From Candidatus Cloacimonadota bacterium (GTDB taxonomy: Bacteria > Cloacimonadota > Cloacimonadia > Cloacimonadales > WRIO01), in assembly GCA_009777575.1 (NCBI GenBank), contig WRLO01000021.1, positions 1 to 45,034 of the forward strand: a stretch of 45,034 nucleotides of DNA, given 5' to 3'. This document shows, in pieces, positions 34,379 to 44,598 of this stretch. Made by a program: the position numbers and the translations under genes. Below the pieces are notes generated by a model, which had not been told where the DNA came from, did no database searches, and saw nothing but the letters and a program-made list of their open reading frames with translations. Positions within the stretch are counted from its first letter, which is position 1. The number at the start of each line of letters is the position of its first letter.

Positions 34379-37300
34379 TTATAAAAAAGGATGTTTTTTA
34401 ATAAACTCATGCACCCATTCTATTGCTCCCTCAAAATCACTATGCAAAAACAATTTATCTCGGATTTCTTCAAGAGCATCTTGGGTTGCTTGTTTCCATT
34501 TTTTTTCTTTTATTTTATCAAGGATAGAAAAAGCTGTAGTATCGTCGTATTCCTCACAAGCAGCAATAAAATGATTAAGTTGATTGTTTAAAAAGACTTC
34601 ATCTTCATTGATATTTTCATCTGAAGCTATGCTGTAAATCTTATTTTCATCCATAGATGTATCTGATATATTTTTTAATTCGTTAACAAGTTTTTCCAAA
34701 GTATTAATGAAACTATTTGTATTGGTATCAATATACATAATATCACCTGTAAGACCAGCATTTTCTAACTCACCAGCTACTACTGACATCTCTTTTTTCC
34801 CAAGGTATGCCAAAGCTGATTTCATAGCATGAACAGTTGTTGTAAATAGTTTTATGTCTCTTACCTTAATAGTGTGCCTTAGAGTATTAACTGAATCCTC
34901 TATATCTTTTTTAAATACTTCCAATAGCTTAGGATTTATATCAAAATTCTGTAAATTAACCTTATCAATGGTTGTATGATCTATTTTTTCTCTTTTATCT
35001 TTTGGAATCCATCGAACCAGCATTTCGTCTAATTTTGCAATATCAATAGGTTTTGCGAGAAAATCGTTGAATCCCTTTTCTAAAAATATCTCCCTCATTC
35101 CAGAAACGGCATTTGCTGTGAGAGCAATAATCGGTATCTGAGATTTTGTAGGGTATTCAATTTTTTGCTCTGCTTCCCATTCTCTGATGAGTTGCATTGC
35201 CTCTATTCCGTCCATTTCTGGCATCATATGGTCCATAAAAACTATGTCGTACTGATTATGTTCAACCATTTCTATACCTGCTGCACCACTTTGACAGCTG
35301 TCTATAGAAGCTTGGTATGGAGCTAATAAACCTTCAACCACTTTGAGATTTGTAGCGTTGTCATCTACTACCAAAATCTTAATTTTGGGAATAATAAACC
35401 TAACAGTATTTAATGCTGATTTATCGCTATAAAAATCTTGTTTATCTGAAATTCCATTTAATGTGTTAGCTATGGAAAGTGACTGCACTGGTAAAGATAC
35501 AAAGCTCACATTGGGGATATAAGCTTCTGTCCCCCATTCTATCATCAATGCTAAGGGTGTATTTTTGTTCATTGGAAGTTCAGAATTTTCCAAAATCGTT
35601 TTAATAGTTTCATAAAGACCATAACCCGTAAAGATATAATACCATTGATTATTATTTAAAGCATCTATAAATTCTTCTGTGTTTGTGACCATTGTGAAAG
35701 GAACAGAGAGATTTTTCAATGACCAACATAAAGAATTTGCATAGACCAGTCGCCTATCATAAACCAAAACTTTTTTATTTTCGGGGTCATCTACTGCTGC
35801 AAAAGATACATCTGATTCTATTTTTTGTGGTATAGTTATCGTAAAGGTGCTACCAACGCCATATTCGCTGTTTACCTCAATAGCACCACCCATTTTTACA
35901 GTCAATTCTTTTGTGATAGCTAAACCCAATCCAGTGCCTTCCATGACCCTATTTTTTTTTGAATTTACTTGCATAAAATTTGAAAATAGATTTATTTGAT
36001 CTTCTGGTTTGATACCTAGTCCACTATCACTGACAGCTATTTTTAGCCAAATAGTTTGATCTTTTCTTGTGTCACTGGTGATAGTCATACTGATATGACC
36101 TTTATCAGTAAATTTTGCTGCATTAGACAATAGGTTCAAAATTATCTGGCGTATCCTTACTTCATCGCCGATTAGATTGTTAGGAATACTTCCATCGATA
36201 TTAGTAAAAAATCGAACAGGTTTTTCTATAAGCCTCATCCGTATAATATTTACTGTGTCATTTACGAGCGATGAGAGCATGTATAAAGCTGGCACTATTT
36301 CCAGTTTACCTGCCTCTATTTTTGATAAATCTAAAATATCATTGATGATAGAAAGCAAATTTGATGAGGCGCGTTTAATGTCCTGAACTTCTGCTCTAGC
36401 ATCATCAGAAAGACCTCTTCGCAACAATAATTCAGACATACCTGAGATGGCATTCATAGGAGTTCTTATTTCATGTGACATTGTAGCTAAAAATGACGAT
36501 TTTGCAATATTTGCTGCTTCTGCTTCTTGAAGAGCTATACTTAATTCTTGGCGAGAATTTTCTAGTTCCTGTGTCCTTTGGATCACTTGTATATCAAGTC
36601 TTTTGTTTATATTTCGATTTCTTGAGTATAAAAAAATTAAAAGAATAATGATAATCAAAAACATTAAAATGGTTCCAATCAACCAAGGTCTTTGCGATTC
36701 AACTATTTTTGACCGATAATCAAAAGTTTTCCTCATCCATTGTTCTGATATATTGTTTGTGTCGATAATATCAAGTGCTTTATTAATGATTGAACACAAT
36801 ATTTCTTGGTCTTTATTGAACCCATATGACGAATACATGCTGTAGTCAAAGATTATATTTGCTTTAAATCCGGGTCTTTCTAAAAAATTTGATACAGTTA
36901 GTAAAGCACGCATACTGGTCATTAATAAATCAATATCCTCATTTTCTAAAGCATCAAAAGCATCATTGTCTGTCCCAAATTCTATCAAATGCGGATGGTC
37001 TGGAAACCAAGTACGAAATAAATTGGCATGCGCAGTATCTTTTTTTACACCTACCTTCATTTGAGCAATCCTATGAATCCGAATATTGGGTTTTGATTCT
37101 ACAGACATAGCTATATAACTGTTTTTAAACATATTATGCTGGGGCCATAAAAACCTACCTTCCCTTGTGGGATTCCAAAGAAGTTCAGAAATCATATCCC
37201 CTTCACCGTTTTCCAATCTCGATATAAGCTCAGTAAAATTTGTCCCTGGTTCGTTTATTATTTCATAATTCAAACCTGTTAGCTCTGCTATTTCATTTAA

Positions 37301-38284
37301 GACTTCTATCGCAATTCCTTGCCATTCGCGATCATTTTTATTATAAAAACTTATTGGATATGTATCAAATTCAGCTAAATAAGCGATGGTTCTGTTTTCT
37401 AATAAATATTCAAGTTCAGCTTCGGTTAGACTTTGGATAAACTTTTGACGATGATAGTCGTCAATACCTTGCTCATAAAGATCGCGTAGATGGTTGTTTG
37501 CTCCATGTCTCAGAGCTTTATTGACAACATTTATGATGTGTCTATATTTTTGATTTTGTGTTGTGAGCGATAGTGGTTCATAGATCAAGGGAAAAAAATC
37601 TTCGGTAACTACATCTTTCATTTCTTCAATAGCCGCTTCTACATCAATAAAGGCATCGATGATGCCGTTAGTCAGCAAATCATAAACCACACTATATTCA
37701 TCAATAAATATTGGTTCAAATAAAACTGCTGTCTCAATTAATTTATTCATTGCAGCATCTGCTGTAGTAGAACCTTCTAAAAAAGCGAGCTTCAGAGGTC
37801 TAGTTCTTGATATTTCAGAACGAGACGGACTACCGGGCAATCTAAAATATTTAACTGGTAATTCTGTAATAGAGGAAGAAAATATAAATCCAAGCTCCCT
37901 TTCGCGTTCATCCGTAGCGGTCAAATCACCAGTAAAATCAGTTTTAAGGACAGGAAAAAGCTCGTTCCAATCTGAAAACTCTGGTATAAATTCTATACCA
38001 AATATTTGAGTCAACCATTCACAAAGAAGAGCTGAAAAACCTCTTATTTCTCCATTTTCATTTTGAAAAGCCAGAATACTTGGTAAAGCTCCATAACTGA
38101 ACGAATGATATTCATTTCGAAGCTCCTCGATAGCCTCAATCTCTTCATCTGTAATCCCGTATATATCCCTATATGTCCAGTTTTCTGGATTGTAATCATT
38201 GATTGTCGGTTTTTCAACACAACCAAATAATATCGATAATATTAAACAAAAAAGGCTAATATATTTAAGTTTATTTTTTCCCAT
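34379..38284 (-). CDS. Hybrid sensor histidine kinase with two periplasmic binding domains
   Basis: This 1301-aa protein starts with a signal sequence ending in a lipobox (ILFGC). Two SBP_bac_3-like solute-binding domains follow (~50-270 and ~300-520), then a membrane segment (~533-555) and a short coiled coil. The cytoplasmic part has HisKA with phospho-acceptor His604 (MSHEIRTP), HATPase with DSGLGI and GTGLGLAI, a degenerate receiver-like segment, a true receiver with Asp1018 ([12 protein letters not shown]), and an HPt domain with His1152 ([13 protein letters not shown]). It should sense an amino-acid-like ligand and run an internal His-Asp-His relay. No separate response regulator is adjacent. 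The start has no strong ribosome-binding site. Confidence 0.92.
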   Translation of the reverse strand: MGKNKLKYISLFCLILSILFGCVEKPTINDYNPENWTYRDIYGITDEEIEAIEELRNEYHSFSYGALPSILAFQNENGEIRGFSALLCEWLTQIFGIEFIPEFSDWNELFPVLKTDFTGDLTATDERERELGFIFSSSITELPVKYFRLPGSPSRSEISRTRPLKLAFLEGSTTADAAMNKLIETAVLFEPIFIDEYSVVYDLLTNGIIDAFIDVEAAIEEMKDVVTEDFFPLIYEPLSLTTQNQKYRHIINVVNKALRHGANNHLRDLYEQGIDDYHRQKFIQSLTEAELEYLLENRTIAYLAEFDTYPISFYNKNDREWQGIAIEVLNEIAELTGLNYEIINEPGTNFTELISRLENGEGDMISELLWNPTREGRFLWPQHNMFKNSYIAMSVESKPNIRIHRIAQMKVGVKKDTAHANLFRTWFPDHPHLIEFGTDNDAFDALENEDIDLLMTSMRALLTVSNFLERPGFKANIIFDYSMYSSYGFNKDQEILCSIINKALDIIDTNNISEQWMRKTFDYRSKIVESQRPWLIGTILMFLIIIILLIFLYSRNRNINKRLDIQVIQRTQELENSRQELSIALQEAEAANIAKSSFLATMSHEIRTPMNAISGMSELLLRRGLSDDARAEVQDIKRASSNLLSIINDILDLSKIEAGKLEIVPALYMLSSLVNDTVNIIRMRLIEKPVRFFTNIDGSIPNNLIGDEVRIRQIILNLLSNAAKFTDKGHISMTITSDTRKDQTIWLKIAVSDSGLGIKPEDQINLFSNFMQVNSKKNRVMEGTGLGLAITKELTVKMGGAIEVNSEYGVGSTFTITIPQKIESDVSFAAVDDPENKKVLVYDRRLVYANSLCWSLKNLSVPFTMVTNTEEFIDALNNNQWYYIFTGYGLYETIKTILENSELPMNKNTPLALMIEWGTEAYIPNVSFVSLPVQSLSIANTLNGISDKQDFYSDKSALNTVRFIIPKIKILVVDDNATNLKVVEGLLAPYQASIDSCQSGAAGIEMVEHNQYDIVFMDHMMPEMDGIEAMQLIREWEAEQKIEYPTKSQIPIIALTANAVSGMREIFLEKGFNDFLAKPIDIAKLDEMLVRWIPKDKREKIDHTTIDKVNLQNFDINPKLLEVFKKDIEDSVNTLRHTIKVRDIKLFTTTVHAMKSALAYLGKKEMSVVAGELENAGLTGDIMYIDTNTNSFINTLEKLVNELKNISDTSMDENKIYSIASDENINEDEVFLNNQLNHFIAACEEYDDTTAFSILDKIKEKKWKQATQDALEEIRDKLFLHSDFEGAIEWVHEFIKKHPFL

Positions 38285-38556
38285 CTTAATTTCCTATTAT
38301 GTAAGCTCTGATTTAATATAAATTTTGTATTTATATATATCCTCACAAGTATAAACGAAAAATTTTAAATCATCAGATTTGTCAACACTTTTATAAAAAA
38401 ATCGATTTCGATAACGAATTTAATTTCGATAAATTTTTACAATCGTCAACACAAAATGTTTTATCTCCTATAAAGACGCCCTTTAAATGATTTTCTATTA
38501 ACAAAAAGTTGAACAGAAAAATGAGATAAAAAAAGTGATAAAACTAAAACTATTTT

Positions 38557-40110
38557 TTACACTAATTCGATAAAATATCTTACTTTATCAATTACAAATC
38601 TACTTTCCACAAATTTTTTTGCAATCTTAATATCATCATACATTATTCTATCTTTTTCAAGAGTTTTTACTTTATTTCTAAAATCTTTTAAAACAGCCAT
38701 CAGTGCTTGTGAAGACTCAATTGATGGGTTTCCAGCTATTGAGTTTTGTCTCATCTCTATAGCTTGGCAAGCAGACATTAGCTCTATGCCTAAAACATAA
38801 GCAGTATTTTCAATTATATTTCTTGCTTTAACAGCTCCAATAGTTCCCATACTGACATGGTCTTCTTGGTTTGCAGAAGTTGGTATAGAATCTACTGAGG
38901 AAGGGTGAGAAAGGACTTTATTCTCAGATACTAGTGAAGATGCAGTAAATTGTGCAATCATCAGACCAGAATCAATACCCGGTCTTGAAGCCAGAAAAGG
39001 ACTTAGACCCCTATTTAAAGCAGGATTGTAAAGCTGTTCTATCCTTCTTTCTGAGATATTTGCAAGTTCAGAGACGCAGATTCCGAGTAGATCAGAAACA
39101 AAAGCAATAGGTTCACCGTGAAAATTACCACCAGACAATACTTTATCTTGGTCAGGAAAAATGAGTGGATTGTCTGTAGCAGAGTTAATTTCAATTTCAA
39201 GGACATTGCGTATGTGTCGAAGGTTTTGTCTAGTAGCACCATGGACTTGTGGGGTACAACGCAGACTATAGGCATCCTGTACATTTGAACAATTTAGATG
39301 TGAATCTCGAAGAGAGCTGTTTTTTAATAAGTTTCTGAGATTTTGGGCAGATTCTTTTTGGCCTGGATGTGGTCTTACACTATGTATAAGCTCATCAAAG
39401 GCAGTAGGGGTTCCTAGTAAAGCATCGACAGTCATTGCAGCTGTAATATCGGCTGTTTGACAGAGAATTTCTGCTCTTAATAGCGATAAACAAGCTATCG
39501 CAGTCATAACTTGAGTGCCGTTGTTAAGTGCTAATCCCTCTTTAGCAGCCAGTCGGACTGGTTTCAACCCTGCTCGTTTCATTGCTTCAGCACCAGAGAT
39601 AATTTCTCCTTTGTATTCAGCTTCTCCAAAACCTAATAACACAAGAGCTAGATGAGATAAAGGTGCCAGATCACCACTAGAACCTACAGAGCCTTTTTCT
39701 GGGATGCAAGGATGGATTTCAGCGTTGAGCATGTCTATCAAGGTTTCTAATGTTGATAATCTGATTCCTGAATGCCCTTTAGCAAGAACATTGATTCTTA
39801 ATAACTGAATTGCTCTGACTTCATTTATAGGTAAAAAACTACCTACACCTGTTGCGTGACTTAAAATCAAATTTTCTTGTAGTTCTTCAATATCTTTAGT
39901 GTCAATTACAATATTTGCAAATTTACCAAAACCAGTTGTTATACCATAAACTATCCTGTTTTCAGAAACTATTTTATCTACATAAGCACGGCATTTATTT
40001 ACATTTTTTTTAGCCTCTTCAGTCATAGCTATTTTCTTGAAATTTATAGCTACTTCGTGTATCTGATCTAATGTCAATGAATTTCCATCGATTAAAATTT
40101 GATCACTCAT
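38557..40110 (-). CDS. hutH: Histidine ammonia-lyase
   Basis: This 517-aa cytoplasmic enzyme deaminates histidine to urocanate, the first step of histidine use. The sequence follows the HAL/PAL family throughout: YGITTGFGKFANI, GSVGSSGDLAPLSHLAL, LALNNGTQVMTA, VQDAYSLRCTPQVHGA, TDNPLIFP, SGGNFHGEPIAF. The cofactor-forming triad, normally Ala-Ser-Gly, is Ser144-Ser145-Gly146. The length is as expected. A ribosome-binding site GGAG lies a few bases before the ATG. No hutU, hutI or hutG is adjacent, so the rest of the pathway must lie elsewhere or be absent. Confidence 0.93.
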   Translation of the reverse strand: MSDQILIDGNSLTLDQIHEVAINFKKIAMTEEAKKNVNKCRAYVDKIVSENRIVYGITTGFGKFANIVIDTKDIEELQENLILSHATGVGSFLPINEVRAIQLLRINVLAKGHSGIRLSTLETLIDMLNAEIHPCIPEKGSVGSSGDLAPLSHLALVLLGFGEAEYKGEIISGAEAMKRAGLKPVRLAAKEGLALNNGTQVMTAIACLSLLRAEILCQTADITAAMTVDALLGTPTAFDELIHSVRPHPGQKESAQNLRNLLKNSSLRDSHLNCSNVQDAYSLRCTPQVHGATRQNLRHIRNVLEIEINSATDNPLIFPDQDKVLSGGNFHGEPIAFVSDLLGICVSELANISERRIEQLYNPALNRGLSPFLASRPGIDSGLMIAQFTASSLVSENKVLSHPSSVDSIPTSANQEDHVSMGTIGAVKARNIIENTAYVLGIELMSACQAIEMRQNSIAGNPSIESSQALMAVLKDFRNKVKTLEKDRIMYDDIKIAKKFVESRFVIDKVRYFIELV

Positions 40111-40248
40111 AATTTACTCCAAAATCTTTTGCTGTCATTTTTTGTATAATCCACTTTTTGTCAATCTAAATTTTATAAACACAATCTATATATGCTATCC
40201 TAAACAAGCTATGTAAAAAATATTACCAGTCATTTATAAATCCTGTTT

Positions 40249-41316
40249 TTATTTCAACATTTCAATCACTAAGCTGGTGACCAGCACCTTTTCCTCAGCC
40301 ATAGAAAGTTTAGCTCTACAATCGCATAAATAAAGATGTTTTAAGGCGTAAGCTATCTTTGCTTGATTGAAATTGTTTAAATAATTTAAATTTTTAGTTT
40401 TGATAAATTGGTGTATATTTCCCATATATTTTGACATCAGCTCTGAATTTGATACTCCTTGCCTTCTTAGAGCATCCCATTTCCATAAATTAAAAAAGAA
40501 AGTAGTCAATATACTATTTACCATGATGATACTTTCTCCGTTGTCTATCATATTTTCAGCTATGATCAGAGCTTTATTTTTTTGTCTGAGTCCTATTGCT
40601 TCTTGCAAATCAAAAACAGTGTATGTTTTAGAATTAACCGTGCAATTCTTTACATCATCAAGACTAATTTTCCGATTGTTACCAATATATAGTTCTAGTT
40701 TTTTCATTTCATTGAAGGCTATAAATGTATCTGGTTCAACTATTGTCGTAAAAAATTGCTTTGCATCATCATCCATATAGATTGGATTGTCTTTTAAATA
40801 AATGTTTAACCATTTTATTAAATCTGTAGTATATTTCATTTCAGTAGTTTCGATATGTAAGCAATTGGCTATTATTGTTTTGCATGCCCCAATCCTCGTG
40901 TCAAGTTTATCTGAAACTATTATCAGTTTTGCCGATGGATTGGGATTTTCAGTATATTTTGCAATTTTTTCCATAGATTTTTTTTCAAGTTCTTCAAAAT
41001 ATTTTAAAGAAATTATTTTTTCTGATAAATCAAAAGAAATGATGTTTAAAGTATCTAAAACTGCACTTATAGCTTTTTCTGTGTTATACTCGTGACCATA
41101 AAAAAGAAAAGTATTCAAACCATCGTTTGCATTATTTCCCATTGGATTTAGAGAAACTTTAGGGAGTAATAAATCCATAATATACTTGAAACATCTATCT
41201 TTTTGAAATGCATCTGGACCATGAATAAAAATACATTTTGCTTGTAAAATTTCATTTGTAAAATGTTGAATATTATCTGATGTGATTTTTTGTGTGTCTA
41301 TCTTTTTTTCTTTCAT
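40249..41316 (-). CDS. holA: DNA polymerase III delta subunit-like (HolA)
   Basis: The ~355-aa product resembles the clamp-loader delta subunit, which opens the sliding clamp. Supporting features are the early strand CIFIHGPDAFQKDRCFKYI, the middle SAKLIIVSDKLDTRIGACKTI (typical VIxxxKLDxR), the domain II/III helices FIAFNEMKKLELYIGNNRKISLDDV (N/L-E-KL motif), FDLQEAIGLRQKNKAL and the C-terminal collar HLYLCDCRAKL. The start is ATG 41316, eleven bases past the uppP stop; the in-frame extension to 41376 lies inside uppP and is rejected. It sits in a minus-strand run with uppP. The similarity is remote but the order of motifs fits. Confidence 0.75.
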   Translation of the reverse strand: MKEKKIDTQKITSDNIQHFTNEILQAKCIFIHGPDAFQKDRCFKYIMDLLLPKVSLNPMGNNANDGLNTFLFYGHEYNTEKAISAVLDTLNIISFDLSEKIISLKYFEELEKKSMEKIAKYTENPNPSAKLIIVSDKLDTRIGACKTIIANCLHIETTEMKYTTDLIKWLNIYLKDNPIYMDDDAKQFFTTIVEPDTFIAFNEMKKLELYIGNNRKISLDDVKNCTVNSKTYTVFDLQEAIGLRQKNKALIIAENMIDNGESIIMVNSILTTFFFNLWKWDALRRQGVSNSELMSKYMGNIHQFIKTKNLNYLNNFNQAKIAYALKHLYLCDCRAKLSMAEEKVLVTSLVIEMLK

Positions 41317-41327
41317 AATAATTCCAA

Positions 41328-42215
41328 TTAATTGCCCAATAATATCACTAATGAAAAGATTAATGCAGCTCCCCAACAGTAATATGAGAAATAATGCAAT
41401 TTTGCTTTTATTATTAGCTTTATCAACCAGTTAATAACAAGAAAACCAGAAATAAATGCTGCAATAAATCCTATTAGACTATTAACTATCATTGAACTAT
41501 CAAGGCTCATTAGATTCTTAAAATCTGCTATATTAGCTCCTAAAATAGCTGGGATGGACAATAAAAAGGAAAAGGTAGCCGCAGATTTTCTATCCATTCC
41601 ACTAAGCAAAGCAAAAGTAATTGTTGTTCCAGAACGAGAAATTCCTGGCGTGATAGCCAATGCCTGTCCCAAACCGATGAACATTGCTTTTTTAAGGTTC
41701 AATTCCCCAGACTTTGGTTGAAATATTGACTTTTTTGATTGAATAAGGTTTGATGATTTTTCTTGAGCATTATAATCTGTTGAAGGAGGAATAATTTTTA
41801 TCTTATCTGAAAAAAATAAGATAAAGCCTGTCATCGCAATCATACAAGCCGCAAATAAGGGTTTTTCAAACATGTTCTCAAACATATCTTTGAATAGAAA
41901 CCCCAATACACCTGTTACACCTGATGCCACTAGCAACCATAGAACTGTTTTTCTATTATTTCTTGTTTTGTCAATAGAATTAATATCAATATTTTTATAA
42001 GTTATCACTGACTTAATCAAATCTTTCAAGTCTTTTCTAAAATAGATAAAAACGGCTATCAAAGACCCTAAATGAACAAAAACTTCAAAGGTCAATCCGG
42101 GCATCTCAACATTTAATAAATATTTGAACAATACCAAATGCCCAGAAGATGATATTGGTATAAATTCTGTCAACCCCTGCACTATACCTAAAATCAATGA
42201 TTTAAATATTTCCAT
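41328..42215 (-). CDS. uppP: Undecaprenyl-diphosphatase
   Basis: This 295-aa inner-membrane enzyme recycles the lipid carrier for cell-wall synthesis by removing a phosphate from undecaprenyl diphosphate. The two catalytic motifs are clear: GLTEFIPISSSGHLVL (Glu and Ser/His) and PGISRSGTTITFALLSG (Arg and Ser). About eight transmembrane helices are visible. A charged loop near residues 145-170 (NAQEKSSNLIQSKKSIFQPK) is a little longer than usual. It is probably co-transcribed with holA downstream (11 bases) and the deacetylase-like gene upstream (90 bases). Confidence 0.95.
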   Translation of the reverse strand: MEIFKSLILGIVQGLTEFIPISSSGHLVLFKYLLNVEMPGLTFEVFVHLGSLIAVFIYFRKDLKDLIKSVITYKNIDINSIDKTRNNRKTVLWLLVASGVTGVLGFLFKDMFENMFEKPLFAACMIAMTGFILFFSDKIKIIPPSTDYNAQEKSSNLIQSKKSIFQPKSGELNLKKAMFIGLGQALAITPGISRSGTTITFALLSGMDRKSAATFSFLLSIPAILGANIADFKNLMSLDSSMIVNSLIGFIAAFISGFLVINWLIKLIIKAKLHYFSYYCWGAALIFSLVILLGN

Positions 42216-42305
42216 TTTCTTTTTACCACCTTTATTTTATTGTAGGGTACAGATTTATTCATGCTAATACGATTAAAAATCCATTTCAAACAAATCATAA
42301 TTATT

Positions 42306-43643
42306 TCAATTTAAATCAGATACCCTTACTATCTGATAACCACTTTCATTAGCAACATTAATTAATTTCTGGATAAAGATATATGTATCGTCGTCAGGAT
42401 TTTGCAGCGTAACTATCATTGGATCCATACCTACTCTTCTTAAATCGTTCGTTAATCTTTGATTGTTCGTGTCATTAATATAATCTTTTGGATTAAATAT
42501 GATTGATCTTTCAAAAGAAGTCAACATCATTTGTTGAGCCAAACTAAATGCTATAGAGGTCTCAATAGCTTTATCATCTATAAAATACATTTCTCTATCT
42601 CTTATATAATTCAAAATGATTGGCATTATTCTCCTATCCGTGGTAATAAGACCACCTCTATGAGTGATAGTTCCTCTAGCACCTGGTAATAAAGAAAAGT
42701 ATTGATCCAGCTTTCGTATCACCTCGTTATCTCTAAAATGACCAAATATGGCATAATCAGGTGATTGTATTATAGGGTGACCTATGTCTTCCATTGGTAT
42801 CTCAATCAAAGCCTCAAAATTGTTGTTTACTAACTGTTGGATATTCATTCGGGATGTTCTATTTATGGGCAAAATCGAAAAACATATATTTTTATCCAGC
42901 TGAATCCATCTTTCAAGATCATTTTGATTTAAATTTCCAAAACCTTTAATTATGATTGCCATTCTTGGTCTGATAGCAGGGTATGCTCCTGTTCTATCGT
43001 AAGATATTCTAAAACTATAAATTATTTCATCAGGTGCAACAAAGGTCAATACTTGCATATTTTGATTTGCTGATTCGATACCACTAATTTGAGTCCAGCC
43101 TAATGATGTTAAATATGTTGTCAACCGAAAATTTGTATAGTTTAAATCAACAGCAGCAAAATTAACAGGTAATTGAATTTCAACTTGCCCAGCTCTATTC
43201 GTTGATCTCATAAGTCTTGGTAATACACCAAAAATTTCTGCAAAAAAAGATATTTGTTCACGAGAAGACATCCCAGTAGCTTCAGATTCGACTTGATGTG
43301 TTCTATTGGAATCTCTATCGCTATTAGTTGTATCGGAAGGGGAGTTCTCTTCAGAGTAACTATCAATATTATTTATTTCCCTCGAATTTCTTCGATTTCT
43401 TCTTTGTCGACGCGGCAAATTCGCATCGATAATATTACTATCCTCAATATTATCTACAATTGGAATCAAAACATCAATATCGTCTTCTACAGCTATTTTT
43501 CCAAAGTCAATATTTCTGCTAGCTATGTATATAAAAAGAGACAAGATAACAAAAGAAAAGACCATTACTAAAAATAATCTACCTTTGTTTTTCTTGTTTA
43601 CTTCCCTTTTTCTTGTTCTTGAAAAATCAATTTTTCTCGCCAT
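42306..43643 (-). CDS. Divergent polysaccharide deacetylase-like (DUF610) protein
   Basis: This 445-aa protein has a basic N-terminus, one membrane anchor (~25-44) and a disordered Ser/Asn/Arg-rich linker (~70-130), so its domain is periplasmic. The last ~230 residues follow DUF610: RMAIIIKGFGN, ICFSILPINRTS, ALIEIPMEDIGHP, LPGARGTITHRGGL, MYFIDDKAIETSIAFSLA. In typical members the first of these is IIDDLG and the fourth is NNHMGS; here the Asp pair is Lys-Gly and the NNHMG-type motif is THRGG, so catalysis is doubtful. AAGGA lies ahead of the ATG. It heads a minus-strand run with uppP and holA. Confidence 0.75.
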   Translation of the reverse strand: MARKIDFSRTRKREVNKKNKGRLFLVMVFSFVILSLFIYIASRNIDFGKIAVEDDIDVLIPIVDNIEDSNIIDANLPRRQRRNRRNSREINNIDSYSEENSPSDTTNSDRDSNRTHQVESEATGMSSREQISFFAEIFGVLPRLMRSTNRAGQVEIQLPVNFAAVDLNYTNFRLTTYLTSLGWTQISGIESANQNMQVLTFVAPDEIIYSFRISYDRTGAYPAIRPRMAIIIKGFGNLNQNDLERWIQLDKNICFSILPINRTSRMNIQQLVNNNFEALIEIPMEDIGHPIIQSPDYAIFGHFRDNEVIRKLDQYFSLLPGARGTITHRGGLITTDRRIMPIILNYIRDREMYFIDDKAIETSIAFSLAQQMMLTSFERSIIFNPKDYINDTNNQRLTNDLRRVGMDPMIVTLQNPDDDTYIFIQKLINVANESGYQIVRVSDLN

Positions 43644-43801
43644 ATTATATTCCTTGTAACCAATTTTTTAGGTATAGTTTTTTTGTCAAGTTAGAATGTA
43701 TTTTTATTATCGAAATTTTTGTTGACAAAAATCATATATTAAATTTTGTGGTTTATAGCATTTCGAATGAATGCCAAATAAATATATTTGGAGGTAAAAA
43801 C
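43644..43801. promoter_or_regulatory. Divergent intergenic region with two TTGACA boxes
   Basis: Between the minus-strand deacetylase-like gene and the plus-strand lipoprotein gene lie a minus-strand TTGACA (complement of TGTCAA, 43684-43689) and a plus-strand TTGACA at 43722-43727. Their -10 boxes are poor. The 158 bases probably contain two divergent promoters. Confidence 0.4.
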
Positions 43802-44545
43802 ATGAGTTTTAAATTGAAGAAAACAAGTGTTTTTTTGATGATGACCATTTCAATCATTGTCTTTTTTAGTTGCTCTGAAAATAGTATCACAGAGCCAGAT
43901 ATTAATCCTCACGATCCTGGCTTAGAATTTTTCAGTATAGAAGAGTTTAGGATATTTGTGCAAAAACATGATTTTATGATCACTTTTCTACATGATTTCC
44001 TTAGAAGAAATGTTTGGTATCTTGAAGTTGACTATGTTGATTTCAGAGATGATCTTCCTTTTGTTGATTTGACGATAAACGAACAGGAGATAAACGCTTA
44101 TGTCCATAATTGTCGATGTACATGGCTTTATAGCTTTTTAGAGTTAATAGGCTCTGATTTAAAACATGGTCAAGAAATTTCAATGAATATGACAACAGAA
44201 AAAGGTACAACTTCCATGAATATAGTGTTGCCCGATAAACCTCTTATTCAGGAATTACCTAAAAATTTAAACCCTGAGGATGATTTTTTTATAGAATGGG
44301 AACTATCTCATGATTCAGATGTTCAAATTCTGTCAGTTGTCGTTGAATACCTTACCCATAATGCTAACTATAGAAAAATAATAAAGGGTGATATACGCTC
44401 ATATACAGTCCCAGCAAATACTTTTCCTGAAGGAAAGCCTTCTTCTTATAGAGTTTACATAGAAAATTATTCTTTAATGAGCATTAACAATGATTTAATA
44501 ATTGGGTATGCAAACACTGTGGAGGATAGCAACTTAACCCCTTAA
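43802..44545 (+). CDS. Lipoprotein of unknown function
   Basis: This 247-aa protein has a lipoprotein signal peptide with lipobox VFFSC (Cys24), followed by an Asn/Pro/Asp-rich linker SENSITEPDINPHDPGLEF. The mature part mixes helices (FFSIEEFRIFVQKHDFM) with a beta-rich C-terminal half (QILSVVVEYLTHNANYRKI, SYRVYIENYSL). A longer in-frame extension upstream (from 43613) overlaps the divergent gene and lacks a ribosome-binding site; GGAGG at 43791 fixes the ATG at 43802. No family recognised. The subtilase gene follows 53 bases later. Confidence 0.85.
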   Translation: MSFKLKKTSVFLMMTISIIVFFSCSENSITEPDINPHDPGLEFFSIEEFRIFVQKHDFMITFLHDFLRRNVWYLEVDYVDFRDDLPFVDLTINEQEINAYVHNCRCTWLYSFLELIGSDLKHGQEISMNMTTEKGTTSMNIVLPDKPLIQELPKNLNPEDDFFIEWELSHDSDVQILSVVVEYLTHNANYRKIIKGDIRSYTVPANTFPEGKPSSYRVYIENYSLMSINNDLIIGYANTVEDSNLTP

Positions 44546-44598
44546 AAACTCTATGAGTTAGAAATATTATGTTCAATTAATGATTATATGAGGACATT

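Noticed and set aside
40141..40170. Promoter of hutH from a TTGACA on the minus strand
   Set aside because: The only -10-like sequence (TATACA) is ten bases away, too close for a sigma-70 promoter.
43613..43801. Extended N-terminus of the lipoprotein
   Set aside because: It overlaps the divergent gene and has no ribosome-binding site; GGAGG marks ATG 43802.
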